Below are positions 1-5,240 of a stretch of DNA of 8,736 nt, in pieces. The DNA is from Desulfotignum sp. (GTDB lineage: Bacteria > Desulfobacterota > Desulfobacteria > Desulfobacterales > Desulfobacteraceae): contig JAIPDY010000245.1 of the NCBI GenBank assembly GCA_021737445.1, positions 1 through 8,736 on the forward strand, given 5' to 3'. Under the pieces are notes generated by a model. That model worked only from the letters and a program-made list of their open reading frames with translations. It did no database searches and had not been told where the DNA came from. The number at the start of each line of letters is the position of its first letter. Position 1 is the first letter of the stretch. The position numbers were made by a program, and so were the translations under genes.

Positions 1-139
1 GATGATTATGCCCGGTGATAATGCCACCATTAATGTTGAGCTGATTTCTCCCATAGCCATGGAAAAAGAGCTGCGGTTTGCCGTGAGAGAAGGCGGACGT
101 ACCGTGGGTGCCGGCGTTATCGCTGAAATTTTTGAATAA
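1..139 (+). CDS. tuf: Elongation factor Tu, C-terminal end (partial)
   Basis: The last 45 codons of EF-Tu, the GTPase that carries aminoacyl-tRNA to the ribosomal A site. Only the end of the third (beta-barrel) domain is inside the window. The segments MPGDNATINVEL, PIAMEKELRFAVREGGRTVG and AGVIAEIFE match the conserved EF-Tu C-terminus, where the REGGRTVGAG motif is nearly invariant. The frame starts at base 2 and ends at TAA 137-139. The GTPase domain lies upstream and cannot be examined. The gene sits 20 bases before the chosen rpsJ start, the tuf-rpsJ arrangement common outside the enterics. This leaves no room for an E. coli-type S10 leader between them. Whether a second tuf copy exists cannot be told from here. 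Confidence 0.97.
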   Translation, partial: MIMPGDNATINVELISPIAMEKELRFAVREGGRTVGAGVIAEIFE

Positions 140-159
140 GGGTGGGAAAAAACGCTATC

Positions 160-468
160 ATGTTGAAAACAAAAATACGAATTCGGCTCAAAGCATATGA
201 TCATAAACTGCTTGACCAGTCTTCAATGGATATCGTTGATACAGCAAGGAAAACCGGTGCCAGAATTGTGGGGCCGGTTCCCCTTCCAACCCGTATCAAT
301 AAATTTACGGTTCTGCGGTCTCCTCATGTGAACAAGAAATCACGCGAGCAGTTTGAAATCAGGACCCATAAACGTATGATGGATATTCTGGAGCCGACCC
401 AGCAGACTGTTGATGCTTTGATGAAACTGGACCTTTCACCAGGTGTTGATGTGGAAATAAAATTATAG
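160..468 (+). CDS. rpsJ: 30S ribosomal protein S10 (uS10, NusE)
   Basis: S10 is a 30S head protein and, as NusE, a partner of NusB in transcription antitermination. The product is 102 residues, against about 103 in E. coli. It shows the family signature: KIRIRLKAYDHKLLDQS at the N-terminus, GPVPLPTRINKFTVLRSPHV in the middle (the extended loop that reaches into the 30S head) and EQFEIRTHKR near the end. A GTG at 142 would add six residues, but the ATG at 160 gives the canonical length and N-terminus. The ribosome binding site is poor: the purine-rich stretch AAGGGTGGGA at 138-147 is 12 bases from the ATG. Translation is therefore probably coupled to termination of tuf just upstream. In E. coli this is the first gene of the operon; here it follows tuf. 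Confidence 0.96.
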   Translation: MLKTKIRIRLKAYDHKLLDQSSMDIVDTARKTGARIVGPVPLPTRINKFTVLRSPHVNKKSREQFEIRTHKRMMDILEPTQQTVDALMKLDLSPGVDVEIKL

Positions 469-488
469 CGCGATAACAGGAACCAAAA

Positions 489-1115
489 ATGAACGGAATA
501 ATTGGAAAAAAAATCGGGATGACCAGTGCTTTTACCCCGGATGGGAAACTTGTTCCTGTTACCGTTGTACAGGTGGGACCATGCGTGGTGACACAGGTCA
601 AAACACCTGAAAAAGACGGATATACAGCACTTCAGCTCGGATTTGACGAAAAACCTGTAAAACGGTTAAACAAGCCGGTGGCAGGCCATTTAAAAAAGGC
701 CTGTGACAAGGGGTTCAGGGTCTTAAAAGAGTTCAGGACTCAAGCGGTTGATGGTATTGAACCGGGTGCCACCATAAACGTGGACATGTTTTCCATTGGT
801 GAAAAAGTGACTGTGTCCGGCATTTCAAAAGGACGCGGTTTCCAGGGAACCATCAAACGGCACGGTTTCAGCCGCGGACCGGAAACCCATGGTAACAGAA
901 ACCACCGGAAACCCGGATCCATAGGCAACAGTGCCTGGCCTGCCAAGGTTATAAAAGGCAAGCGGATGCCCGGTCACATGGGAGTGGAAAAAGAAACAGT
1001 AAAAAATTTAACCATTGTGGATATCAAGCACAAAGATAATCTGCTGTTGATCAAAGGGGCACTTCCAGGACCCAAAACAGGAATTCTTGAGGTACATAAG
1101 AAAACCCAAAGGTAA
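489..1115 (+). CDS. rplC: 50S ribosomal protein L3 (uL3)
   Basis: L3 is an early-assembling 50S protein that binds the 3' end of 23S rRNA. Its long loop approaches the peptidyl transferase centre. At 208 residues it is full length (E. coli 209). The N-terminus MNGIIGKKIGMT and the core GRGFQGTIKRHGF followed by RGPETHGN (residues 115-136) are diagnostic. At residues 160-164 the sequence reads MPGHM, where the E. coli protein has MAGQM. The glutamine methylated by PrmB in E. coli is thus a histidine (His163), a substitution I recall from several other bacterial groups. An AGGA precedes the ATG, about seven bases away. The gene is followed by an unusually long 113-base gap before rplD, although the product itself is not truncated. 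Confidence 0.97.
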   Translation: MNGIIGKKIGMTSAFTPDGKLVPVTVVQVGPCVVTQVKTPEKDGYTALQLGFDEKPVKRLNKPVAGHLKKACDKGFRVLKEFRTQAVDGIEPGATINVDMFSIGEKVTVSGISKGRGFQGTIKRHGFSRGPETHGNRNHRKPGSIGNSAWPAKVIKGKRMPGHMGVEKETVKNLTIVDIKHKDNLLLIKGALPGPKTGILEVHKKTQR

Positions 1116-1129
1116 TTGCAAAATATTAT

Positions 1130-1194
1130 ACTGCTTTTTTCCATTAAGGGAAACAGCATGAAATATGCGGCTATGGGTATTGCAAAAAAGCAGT
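1130..1194 (+). repeat. Perfect 11-base inverted repeat in the rplC-rplD gap
   Basis: ACTGCTTTTTT at 1130-1140 is the exact reverse complement of AAAAAAGCAGT at 1184-1194, with 43 bases between the arms. CCAT 1141-1144 can extend the pairing to ATGG 1173-1176 across a seven-base bulge, and GCAT 1156-1159 can pair with ATGC 1165-1168 at the tip. Six of the eleven pairs are A-U, so the stem is only moderately stable. Its 5' arm includes the T6 tract that could instead pair with the rplD ribosome binding site. Confidence 0.6.
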
Positions 1195-1196
1195 GA
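1158..1196 (+). CDS. Possible 12-residue leader peptide before rplD
   Basis: An ATG at 1158 opens twelve codons, MKYAAMGIAKKQ, ending at TGA 1194-1196, 32 bases before the rplD ATG. It is preceded by AAGGGA at 1146-1151 with a six-base spacer, as good a ribosome binding site as several genes here. Its last codons (GCA AAA AAG CAG TGA) lie exactly on the 3' arm of the 11-base inverted repeat, so a ribosome terminating there would block that pairing and the alternative hairpin. The start codon lies partly in a small GCAT/ATGC hairpin. I do not recognise the peptide. An ORF this short can arise by chance; only the binding site and its position relative to the stems make it worth listing. Confidence 0.3.
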   Translation: MKYAAMGIAKKQ

Positions 1197-1206
1197 TGCA
1201 TAGCTG
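1168..1206 (+). promoter_or_regulatory. Alternative hairpin upstream of the rplD ribosome binding site
   Basis: CGGCTATG at 1168-1175 pairs with CATAGCTG at 1199-1206, giving eight pairs including one G-U. Inside it, ATTGC 1179-1183 pairs with GCAGT 1190-1194 (five pairs, one G-U) around an A6 loop. The internal loop is GGT on one side and GATG on the other. Because 1184-1194 is also the 3' arm of the longer inverted repeat, the complete hairpin and that stem exclude each other. The outer helix alone could coexist with the long stem as an H-type pseudoknot. The helix ends 10 bases before the rplD AAGAGGA at 1217. Confidence 0.45.
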
Positions 1207-1228
1207 ATCAAAATTTAAGAGGAAGAAT

Positions 1229-1849
1229 ATGGCTGCTGTAGATGTATTAAACAGTGCAGGTGAGAAGGTGTCTGAAACCCAGCTTCCTGATGAAATATTC
1301 AGCATTCCGGTTAAGACAAGTGTTCTTCATGAAGTGGTAAGATCCCAGCTCGCTGCCAGGCGGGAAGGGAGTGCTGCGTCCAAGACACGGGGTATGATTA
1401 AAGGAAGCACCAGAAAGCTTTTCAGGCAGAAAGGAACCGGCAATGCACGGGCCGGTAGTGTCAAGTCTCCCTTGAGAAAAGGCGGTGGCACTATTTTTGG
1501 ACCTTCGCCAAGATCATTTGCTTACAAGGTGCCCGAAAAAGTGCGAAAACTCGCATTGAAAATGGCCTTGAGCAGTAAAATGGAAGACAAAACCCTTTTT
1601 GTGATCGATGACATAAAACTGGATAAAATCAAAACAAAAATGCTGGCCTCTGTTCTGGGGGCCCTGAACCTGGATGACATTCTCATTGTATCTGATGCAC
1701 AGGACACCAACCTGGAACTGTCATCTCGAAACATTCCTGACATAAAGGTGATCAAGACCGCAGGTCTGAACGTATATGATATTTTGAAATATAAAAATAT
1801 TTTGCTGATTGAATCCAGCATTCAGAATATCACAGGGAGGCTAGGCTAA
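1229..1849 (+). CDS. rplD: 50S ribosomal protein L4 (uL4)
   Basis: L4 binds domain I of 23S rRNA early in assembly, and its loop lines the peptide exit tunnel. In E. coli it also represses its own operon. The product is 206 residues (E. coli 201). The tunnel-loop region is clear at residues 64-92: LFRQKGTGNARAGS, SPLRKGGG and IFGP. The lysine at the position where macrolide-resistance changes occur in E. coli (RQKGTG, Lys68 here) is kept. The following GTGRAR of many bacteria is GTGNAR. The C-terminal half is the usual alpha/beta globular part ending NITGRLG. The start is supported by AAGAGGA at 1217-1223, five bases from the ATG. The 113-base structured gap upstream suggests separate control of this gene. 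The stop is one base before rplW. Confidence 0.97.
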   Translation: MAAVDVLNSAGEKVSETQLPDEIFSIPVKTSVLHEVVRSQLAARREGSAASKTRGMIKGSTRKLFRQKGTGNARAGSVKSPLRKGGGTIFGPSPRSFAYKVPEKVRKLALKMALSSKMEDKTLFVIDDIKLDKIKTKMLASVLGALNLDDILIVSDAQDTNLELSSRNIPDIKVIKTAGLNVYDILKYKNILLIESSIQNITGRLG

Positions 1850-1850
1850 G

Positions 1851-2138
1851 ATGAAACAATATGATATCATCAGAGGACCTGTTGTTACGGAAAAAACAAC
1901 CCTTCAAAAAGAATTGAACAACCAGGTGACCCTTCGGGTGGACAGGCGGGCGAACCGGCTGGAAATCAAAGATGCTGTTGAAAAAAACTTCAATACCAAA
2001 GTAAAACAGGTCAGAACTGTTCAGGTAAAGGGAAAAGTCAAACAACGCGGCAGAATTATCGGCAAGCGGAAAGACTGGAAAAAGGCTGTTGTTACCTTGC
2101 TGCCAGGACACAGAATCGATTTTTTTGAAGGTGTTTAA
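1851..2138 (+). CDS. rplW: 50S ribosomal protein L23 (uL23)
   Basis: L23 sits at the exit of the peptide tunnel and is the main docking site for trigger factor and signal recognition particle. The 95-residue product has the family N-terminus (DIIRGPVVTEKTT), the central RANRLEIKDAVEKNFNTKV block, the basic rRNA-contacting loop around residues 61-80 (GKVKQRGRIIGKRKDWKKAV) and the typical acidic end DFFEGV. The ATG follows the rplD stop by one base. A GGGAGG at 1835-1840 lies inside the end of rplD, ten bases from the ATG, so the two genes are probably translationally coupled. The start is unambiguous because the conserved N-terminus begins there. Confidence 0.96.
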   Translation: MKQYDIIRGPVVTEKTTLQKELNNQVTLRVDRRANRLEIKDAVEKNFNTKVKQVRTVQVKGKVKQRGRIIGKRKDWKKAVVTLLPGHRIDFFEGV

Positions 2139-2150
2139 AGAGGTATATTT

Positions 2151-2984
2151 ATGTCAACGATAATAAAGACAAAACCGACATCTCCCGGAAGACGTTCCCA
2201 GGAATACCTTTCTTTTGAAGAGATTACCAAGTCAAAACCGGAAAGGCGGCTCACCAAGAAGCTTAACAAGAAGGCGGGCCGGAACACTCACGGAAGAATC
2301 ACAACCAGGCACAGGGGCGGCGGGACTAAAAAACAATACCGCATTATTGATTTCAAACGGGACAAGGACGGGATTCCGGCAAAGGTGTCTGCCATTGAGT
2401 ATGACCCCAACAGAAGTGCCAGAATTGCCCTGCTTGTCTATGCAGACGGAGAAAAACGGTATATCCTTGCTCCCCTTGACGTAAGGGTGGGCGATATTCT
2501 GGAAACCGGTCCGGATGCTGATATAAAACCAGGCAACTGCATGCCGCTGGAAAAAATTCCCACAGGTACCAGGATTCATAACATTGAACTCAAACAGGAG
2601 AAGGGCGGCCAGATTGTGCGAAGCGCAGGAGCCTATGCCCGTCTCATGGCAAAAGAGGGCGATTATGCCCAGGTGCTGCTGCCGTCAGGTGAGGTCAGGA
2701 TGATCCATGTGAAGTGTAAAGCTACTGTGGGCAGGGTGGGCAATGAAAAGCACGGAGATGTCAGTCTGGGAAAGGCCGGCCGGTCTCGGTGGCTGGGCAG
2801 AAGACCGTCTGTGCGTGGGGTCGCCATGAACCCGGTGGATCATCCCATGGGTGGTGGTGAAGGCCGGTCATCCGGTGGCCGTCAGCCCTGCAGTCCCTGG
2901 GGTGTACCCACCAAAGGCAAACGGACCAGGAATAACGCGAGAACAGATCAGTATATCGTTAAAAGAAGAGCAAAGAGAAAATAA
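2151..2984 (+). CDS. rplB: 50S ribosomal protein L2 (uL2)
   Basis: L2 is a primary 23S rRNA-binding protein needed for subunit association and close to the peptidyl transferase centre. At 277 residues it is of usual length (E. coli 273). The N-terminal part has KPTSPGRR, GRNTHGRITTRHRGGG and DFKRDKDGIPA. The middle OB-fold and SH3-like parts show EYDPNRSARIALL, RYILAP and GKAGRSRWLGRRP. The C-terminal loop reads MNPVDHPMGGGEGR (residues 226-239). The essential histidine (E. coli His229, His231 here) is present, while the nearby second histidine of the common DHPHGGG form is methionine (Met233). AAAGAGGT at 2137-2144 supplies the ribosome binding site and overlaps the rplW stop. The tail is very basic, as expected. 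Confidence 0.98.
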   Translation: MSTIIKTKPTSPGRRSQEYLSFEEITKSKPERRLTKKLNKKAGRNTHGRITTRHRGGGTKKQYRIIDFKRDKDGIPAKVSAIEYDPNRSARIALLVYADGEKRYILAPLDVRVGDILETGPDADIKPGNCMPLEKIPTGTRIHNIELKQEKGGQIVRSAGAYARLMAKEGDYAQVLLPSGEVRMIHVKCKATVGRVGNEKHGDVSLGKAGRSRWLGRRPSVRGVAMNPVDHPMGGGEGRSSGGRQPCSPWGVPTKGKRTRNNARTDQYIVKRRAKRK

Positions 2985-2998
2985 ATAGGTGATAAATT

Positions 2999-3274
2999 AT
3001 GCCACGATCATTGAAAAAAGGACCATATATTGCACCTGCGCTTTTGAAAAAAGTCCTGGACGCAAGAAAATCCAACAGCAACAAAGTGATTAAGACCTGG
3101 TCAAGACGGTCAACCATTTTACCGGAAATGGTGGGGATTACCTTTGCCGTTCATAATGGTAAAAAATTCATTCCTGTCTTTGTTTCAGAAAACATGGTCG
3201 GTCACAAGCTTGGTGAGTTTTCACCCACAAGAACATTTTGGGGTCATGCCGGAGACAAAAAAGCCAGACGGTAA
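2999..3274 (+). CDS. rpsS: 30S ribosomal protein S19 (uS19)
   Basis: S19 is a small 30S head protein that pairs with S13 near the A-site finger bridge. The 91-residue product matches the family in length and sequence: MPRSLKKGPYIAPALLKKV at the start, IKTWSRRSTILPEMVG, then HNGKKFIPVFV, MVGHKLGEFSPTRTF and the basic end GDKKARR. AGGTGA at 2987-2992 lies six bases before the ATG and fourteen bases separate the gene from rplB. The next gap, 35 bases before rplV, shows no structure that I would defend. Confidence 0.97.
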   Translation: MPRSLKKGPYIAPALLKKVLDARKSNSNKVIKTWSRRSTILPEMVGITFAVHNGKKFIPVFVSENMVGHKLGEFSPTRTFWGHAGDKKARR

Positions 3275-3309
3275 TATGTGCTCTGCAAGATTAAAGGATT
3301 AGGTGTGAA

Positions 3310-3645
3310 ATGGAAGTAAAAGCAAGTACTAAATACGCAAGGATTTCACCGTTTAAGCTTAGGCTGCCCATCAGTGAAGTAAAGGGAAAAAGTGCCGAGC
3401 AAGCGCTGACATTATTAAAGTTCATGCCCTTGAAAGCGGCTGGTATTATCCACAAAACACTGGAATCTGCCGTGGCCAATGCGGCGCATAACAACGAGCT
3501 GGATGTGGATAAGCTGTTTGTAAAAAATATTATTGTCGATCACGGGCCCTCTTTGAAACGGTTTCGGCCAAGAGCCAGAGGAAGAGCCAGCAGGATTTTG
3601 AAACGTACCAGTCATTTAACTGTAATAGTCGCTCAGACCGACTAA
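3310..3645 (+). CDS. rplV: 50S ribosomal protein L22 (uL22)
   Basis: L22 touches all domains of 23S rRNA. Its long beta-hairpin, with the L4 loop, forms the constriction of the peptide tunnel. The 111-residue product (E. coli 110) has an N-terminal part recognisable from KYARISPFKLRL and KGKSAEQAL, with ALTLLKFMPLKAAGIIHKTLESAVANAAHN following. The tunnel hairpin region at about residues 79-100 reads GPSLKRFRPRARGRASRILKR. The end SHLTVIVAQ is typical. Two purine stretches precede the ATG: AAAGGA at 3293-3298 and AGGTGTGA at 3301-3308. The nearer one is very close, so the first is probably the working site. The gap to rpsC is 15 bases. Confidence 0.96.
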   Translation: MEVKASTKYARISPFKLRLPISEVKGKSAEQALTLLKFMPLKAAGIIHKTLESAVANAAHNNELDVDKLFVKNIIVDHGPSLKRFRPRARGRASRILKRTSHLTVIVAQTD

Positions 3646-3652
3646 GAGGAGG
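3644..3652 (+). promoter_or_regulatory. Strong ribosome binding site for the TTG start of rpsC
   Basis: AAGAGGAGG contains the GGAGG core at 3648-3652, eight bases before TTG 3661. Its first two bases belong to the rplV stop codon, so a ribosome ending rplV would terminate on it. The strong site fixes the start, since no ATG or GTG with a site lies nearby and the conserved GQKVHP follows the TTG at once. Confidence 0.85.
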
Positions 3653-3660
3653 AACTTAGC

Positions 3661-4314
3661 TTGGGCCAGAAAGTACATCCTACCGGATTAAGATTAGGCA
3701 TCATCAGGACATGGGACTCCAGATGGTATGCAGACAAAGAGTATGCTGAATTTGTTGAAGAGGACTTTATGGTCCGGAAATTTCTCAAAAAGAAATTATA
3801 CCATGCCGGCATCTCAAAAATCGAAATTGAACGGTTTTCAAAACAGATCAGGCTGCGGGTATTTGCTGCCAGACCCGGTATTATCATCGGAAAAAAAGGA
3901 TCTGAGATCGCCCTGCTCAAAAAAGAGCTTGAAAAAATACTCAAACCGGACGTGCTCATCGATATAAAGGAGGTCAGAAGACCTGAAATCGATGCACAGC
4001 TGGTGGCTGAGAACATTGCCCAGCAGCTTGAAAGGCGGATTGCCTTCAGGCGGGCAATGAAAAGAAGTGTCTCATCTGCCATGCGATTTGGTGCCAAGGG
4101 TATCAAGATAATCTGCTCAGGCCGTCTGGGCGGTGCTGAAATGGCCAGAACAGAATGGTATAAAGAGGGGCGGATCCCTTTGCACACACTGCGGGCTGAC
4201 GTGGATTACGGCTTCATTGAGGCAAAGACCACGTATGGCACCATCGGTATCAAGACCTTCATTTTTAAAGGTGAGGTGGTGAGCCCGGGTGAACAGGCGT
4301 TGGCTGCAAATTAG
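3661..4314 (+). CDS. rpsC: 30S ribosomal protein S3 (uS3)
   Basis: S3 forms part of the mRNA entry channel of the 30S head and contributes to mRNA unwinding by the ribosome. The first codon is TTG. The N-terminus GQKVHPTGLRLGI is the conserved family start. A KH domain follows, with its GxxG loop as GKKG at residues 77-80 in RPGIIIGKKG. The C-terminal domain shows FRRAMKRSV (residues 129-137), which carries the basic residues linked to helicase activity in E. coli (Arg131, Arg132, Lys135 there). It also has GAKGIKI, SGRLGGAEMARTEWYKEGR and PLHTLRADVDYG. At 217 residues it lacks the basic tail of E. coli S3 (233) but matches many other bacteria. No frameshift is seen. Confidence 0.97.
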   Translation: MGQKVHPTGLRLGIIRTWDSRWYADKEYAEFVEEDFMVRKFLKKKLYHAGISKIEIERFSKQIRLRVFAARPGIIIGKKGSEIALLKKELEKILKPDVLIDIKEVRRPEIDAQLVAENIAQQLERRIAFRRAMKRSVSSAMRFGAKGIKIICSGRLGGAEMARTEWYKEGRIPLHTLRADVDYGFIEAKTTYGTIGIKTFIFKGEVVSPGEQALAAN

Positions 4315-4337
4315 AGGTAATTTAGGAGAAAAAGCAA

Positions 4338-4745
4338 ATGCTCAGTCCAAAAAATGTAAAATTCCGCAAACAGTTCCGGGGAAGAACAAAGGGAACACCT
4401 TCCAGGGGAAATACCTTGAGTTTTGGTGATTACGGACTTCAGGCTGTTGAATGCGGGTATGTTAACGCAAGACAGATCGAGGCGGCAAGGGTTGCATTGA
4501 CCAGACACGCAAAAAGGGCCGGTAAAAGCTGGATACGCTTTTTTCCGGACAAACCGGTTACAAAAAAACCGGCAGAAGTCCGGATGGGTAAGGGAAAAGG
4601 GGCCACTGATGCCTGGGTTGCCCGGGTGAAGCCCGGAAAAATTTTGTATGAGATGGAAGGTATCCCCAGAGACACTGCCAAAGAGGCCCTTAGACTTGCC
4701 GCAAGAAAACTTTCCGTAAAAACCCGTTTTGTGGAAAGGAATTAG
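4338..4745 (+). CDS. rplP: 50S ribosomal protein L16 (uL16)
   Basis: L16 is a late-assembling 50S protein that helps position tRNA in the A and P sites. The product is 135 residues (E. coli 136). It begins MLSPKNVKFRKQFRGR and has the blocks FGDYGLQAVE, NARQIEAARVALTRHAKR, WIRFFPDKPVT and RMGKGKG (residues 82-88). Arg82 aligns with the E. coli arginine that is hydroxylated by RoxA (YcfD); whether this organism has that enzyme cannot be seen. GKILYEMEGIP and the basic C-terminus close the protein. AGGAGA at 4324-4329 lies eight bases before the ATG. The stop is two bases from the rpmC ATG. Confidence 0.97.
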   Translation: MLSPKNVKFRKQFRGRTKGTPSRGNTLSFGDYGLQAVECGYVNARQIEAARVALTRHAKRAGKSWIRFFPDKPVTKKPAEVRMGKGKGATDAWVARVKPGKILYEMEGIPRDTAKEALRLAARKLSVKTRFVERN

Positions 4746-4747
4746 TC

Positions 4748-4948
4748 ATGTTAAAGACCAGCGAGATTAAGGAAATGAATGCTGACCAGCTTCAGGAAAA
4801 ACTTTCTGAACTCAAAAAGGAACTTTTCAACCTTCGCTTTCAAAACGATGTCGGACAACTTGAGAATACGGCAAAAATGTCTGAAGTCAAAAAGGATATC
4901 GCCAGGCTCCATACAGTATGCAGACAAATGAATGTGAACATTAGTTGA
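4748..4948 (+). CDS. rpmC: 50S ribosomal protein L29 (uL29)
   Basis: L29 is a small two-helix 50S protein next to L23 at the tunnel exit. The 66-residue product carries the family motif LKKELFNLRFQ (residues 22-32), followed by QLENTAKMSEVKKDIARLHTV, which is typical of the second helix. The ATG is two bases after the rplP stop. Its AAAGGA at 4735-4740 lies inside the end of rplP, seven bases from the ATG, so translation of the two is probably coupled. The C-terminus QMNVNIS is slightly longer than the shortest family members but not unusual. Confidence 0.95.
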   Translation: MLKTSEIKEMNADQLQEKLSELKKELFNLRFQNDVGQLENTAKMSEVKKDIARLHTVCRQMNVNIS

Positions 4949-4959
4949 GAGTGAATGAT

Positions 4960-5223
4960 ATGGAAACTATGCAGAAAAGCAAAAAAAAAGAACTCAAAGG
5001 GCTGATTATATCAGATAAAATGGATAAATCAGTGGTTGTCCAGGTAGAACGGTTTATACAGCACAATGTGTATAAAAAATATATCAGGCAGTACAAAAAG
5101 TATCATGCCCATGACGAGAAAAATGCTTGCAGGATCGGTGATGAGGTGCAGATTATCGAAACCCGGCCCTTAAGCAAGTTGAAACGGTTCAGAGTGACGA
5201 AAATCATCAAGAAAGCCGTTTAA
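4960..5223 (+). CDS. rpsQ: 30S ribosomal protein S17 (uS17)
   Basis: S17 is a primary binder of 16S rRNA in the 30S body, with an OB fold. From the ATG at 4960 it is 87 residues (E. coli 84). The conserved parts are KGLIISDKMDKSVVVQVERF, YKKYIRQYKKYHAHDEKN, IGDEVQIIETRPLSKLKRFRV and the ending IIKKAV. The open frame also has a TTG at 4945 that overlaps the rpmC stop, a GTG at 4951 and an ATG at 4969. I chose 4960 because GAGAGTGA at 4947-4954 lies just before it and the length fits. The N-terminal few residues are poorly conserved in this family, so this choice is less certain than the gene itself. Confidence 0.95.
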   Translation: METMQKSKKKELKGLIISDKMDKSVVVQVERFIQHNVYKKYIRQYKKYHAHDEKNACRIGDEVQIIETRPLSKLKRFRVTKIIKKAV

Positions 5224-5240
5224 TTCTAAGGAGTTGAAAA

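Larger units (their letters stand above)
1116..1228 (+). promoter_or_regulatory. Long structured gap before rplD (candidate L4 mRNA leader)
   Basis: This is the longest gap between genes in the window, 113 bases where most are 1-35. Read as RNA it contains three pairing options. The first is an 11-base perfect inverted repeat, 1130-1140 with 1184-1194. The second is a hairpin, 1168-1175 with 1199-1206 plus 1179-1183 with 1190-1194, which cannot coexist in full with the first. The third pairs the U-rich arm at 1136-1142 with the rplD ribosome binding region at 1221-1227. A 12-codon ORF with its own AAGGGA sits inside. No T-run follows the 3' arms, so it is not an intrinsic terminator. No good -35/-10 pair is visible; TATACT at 1127 lacks a -35. 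Pairing is read directly from the sequence; a regulatory role is inference. Confidence 0.5.

Noticed and set aside
142..159. GTG at 142 as an earlier start of rpsJ
   Set aside because: It would add MGKNAI before the conserved N-terminus, has no ribosome binding site, and the ATG at 160 gives the normal S10 length.
640..670. TTGACG followed 17 bases later by TTAAAC inside rplC as a promoter
   Set aside because: The -10 match is only three of six and it lies inside a conserved coding region; likely chance.
1121..1140. Promoter or terminator in the rplC-rplD gap (TATACT at 1127, T6 at 1135-1140)
   Set aside because: No -35 element lies 16-18 bases before TATACT, and no GC-rich hairpin precedes the T-run, so neither an internal promoter nor an intrinsic terminator is supported.
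1116..1228. Frameshifted remnant of rplC or rplD explaining the long gap
   Set aside because: L3 and L4 both have full, canonical ends, and no frame of the gap continues either protein.
3642..4187. 181-codon open frame on the - strand opposite rpsC
   Set aside because: Shadow of the S3 gene; no family resemblance and no sign of its own ribosome binding site that I would trust.
4945..4959. TTG 4945 as the rpsQ start, overlapping the rpmC stop
   Set aside because: Possible coupling start, but it lacks a site at the right distance, and GAGAGTGA at 4947-4954 fits ATG 4960 better.
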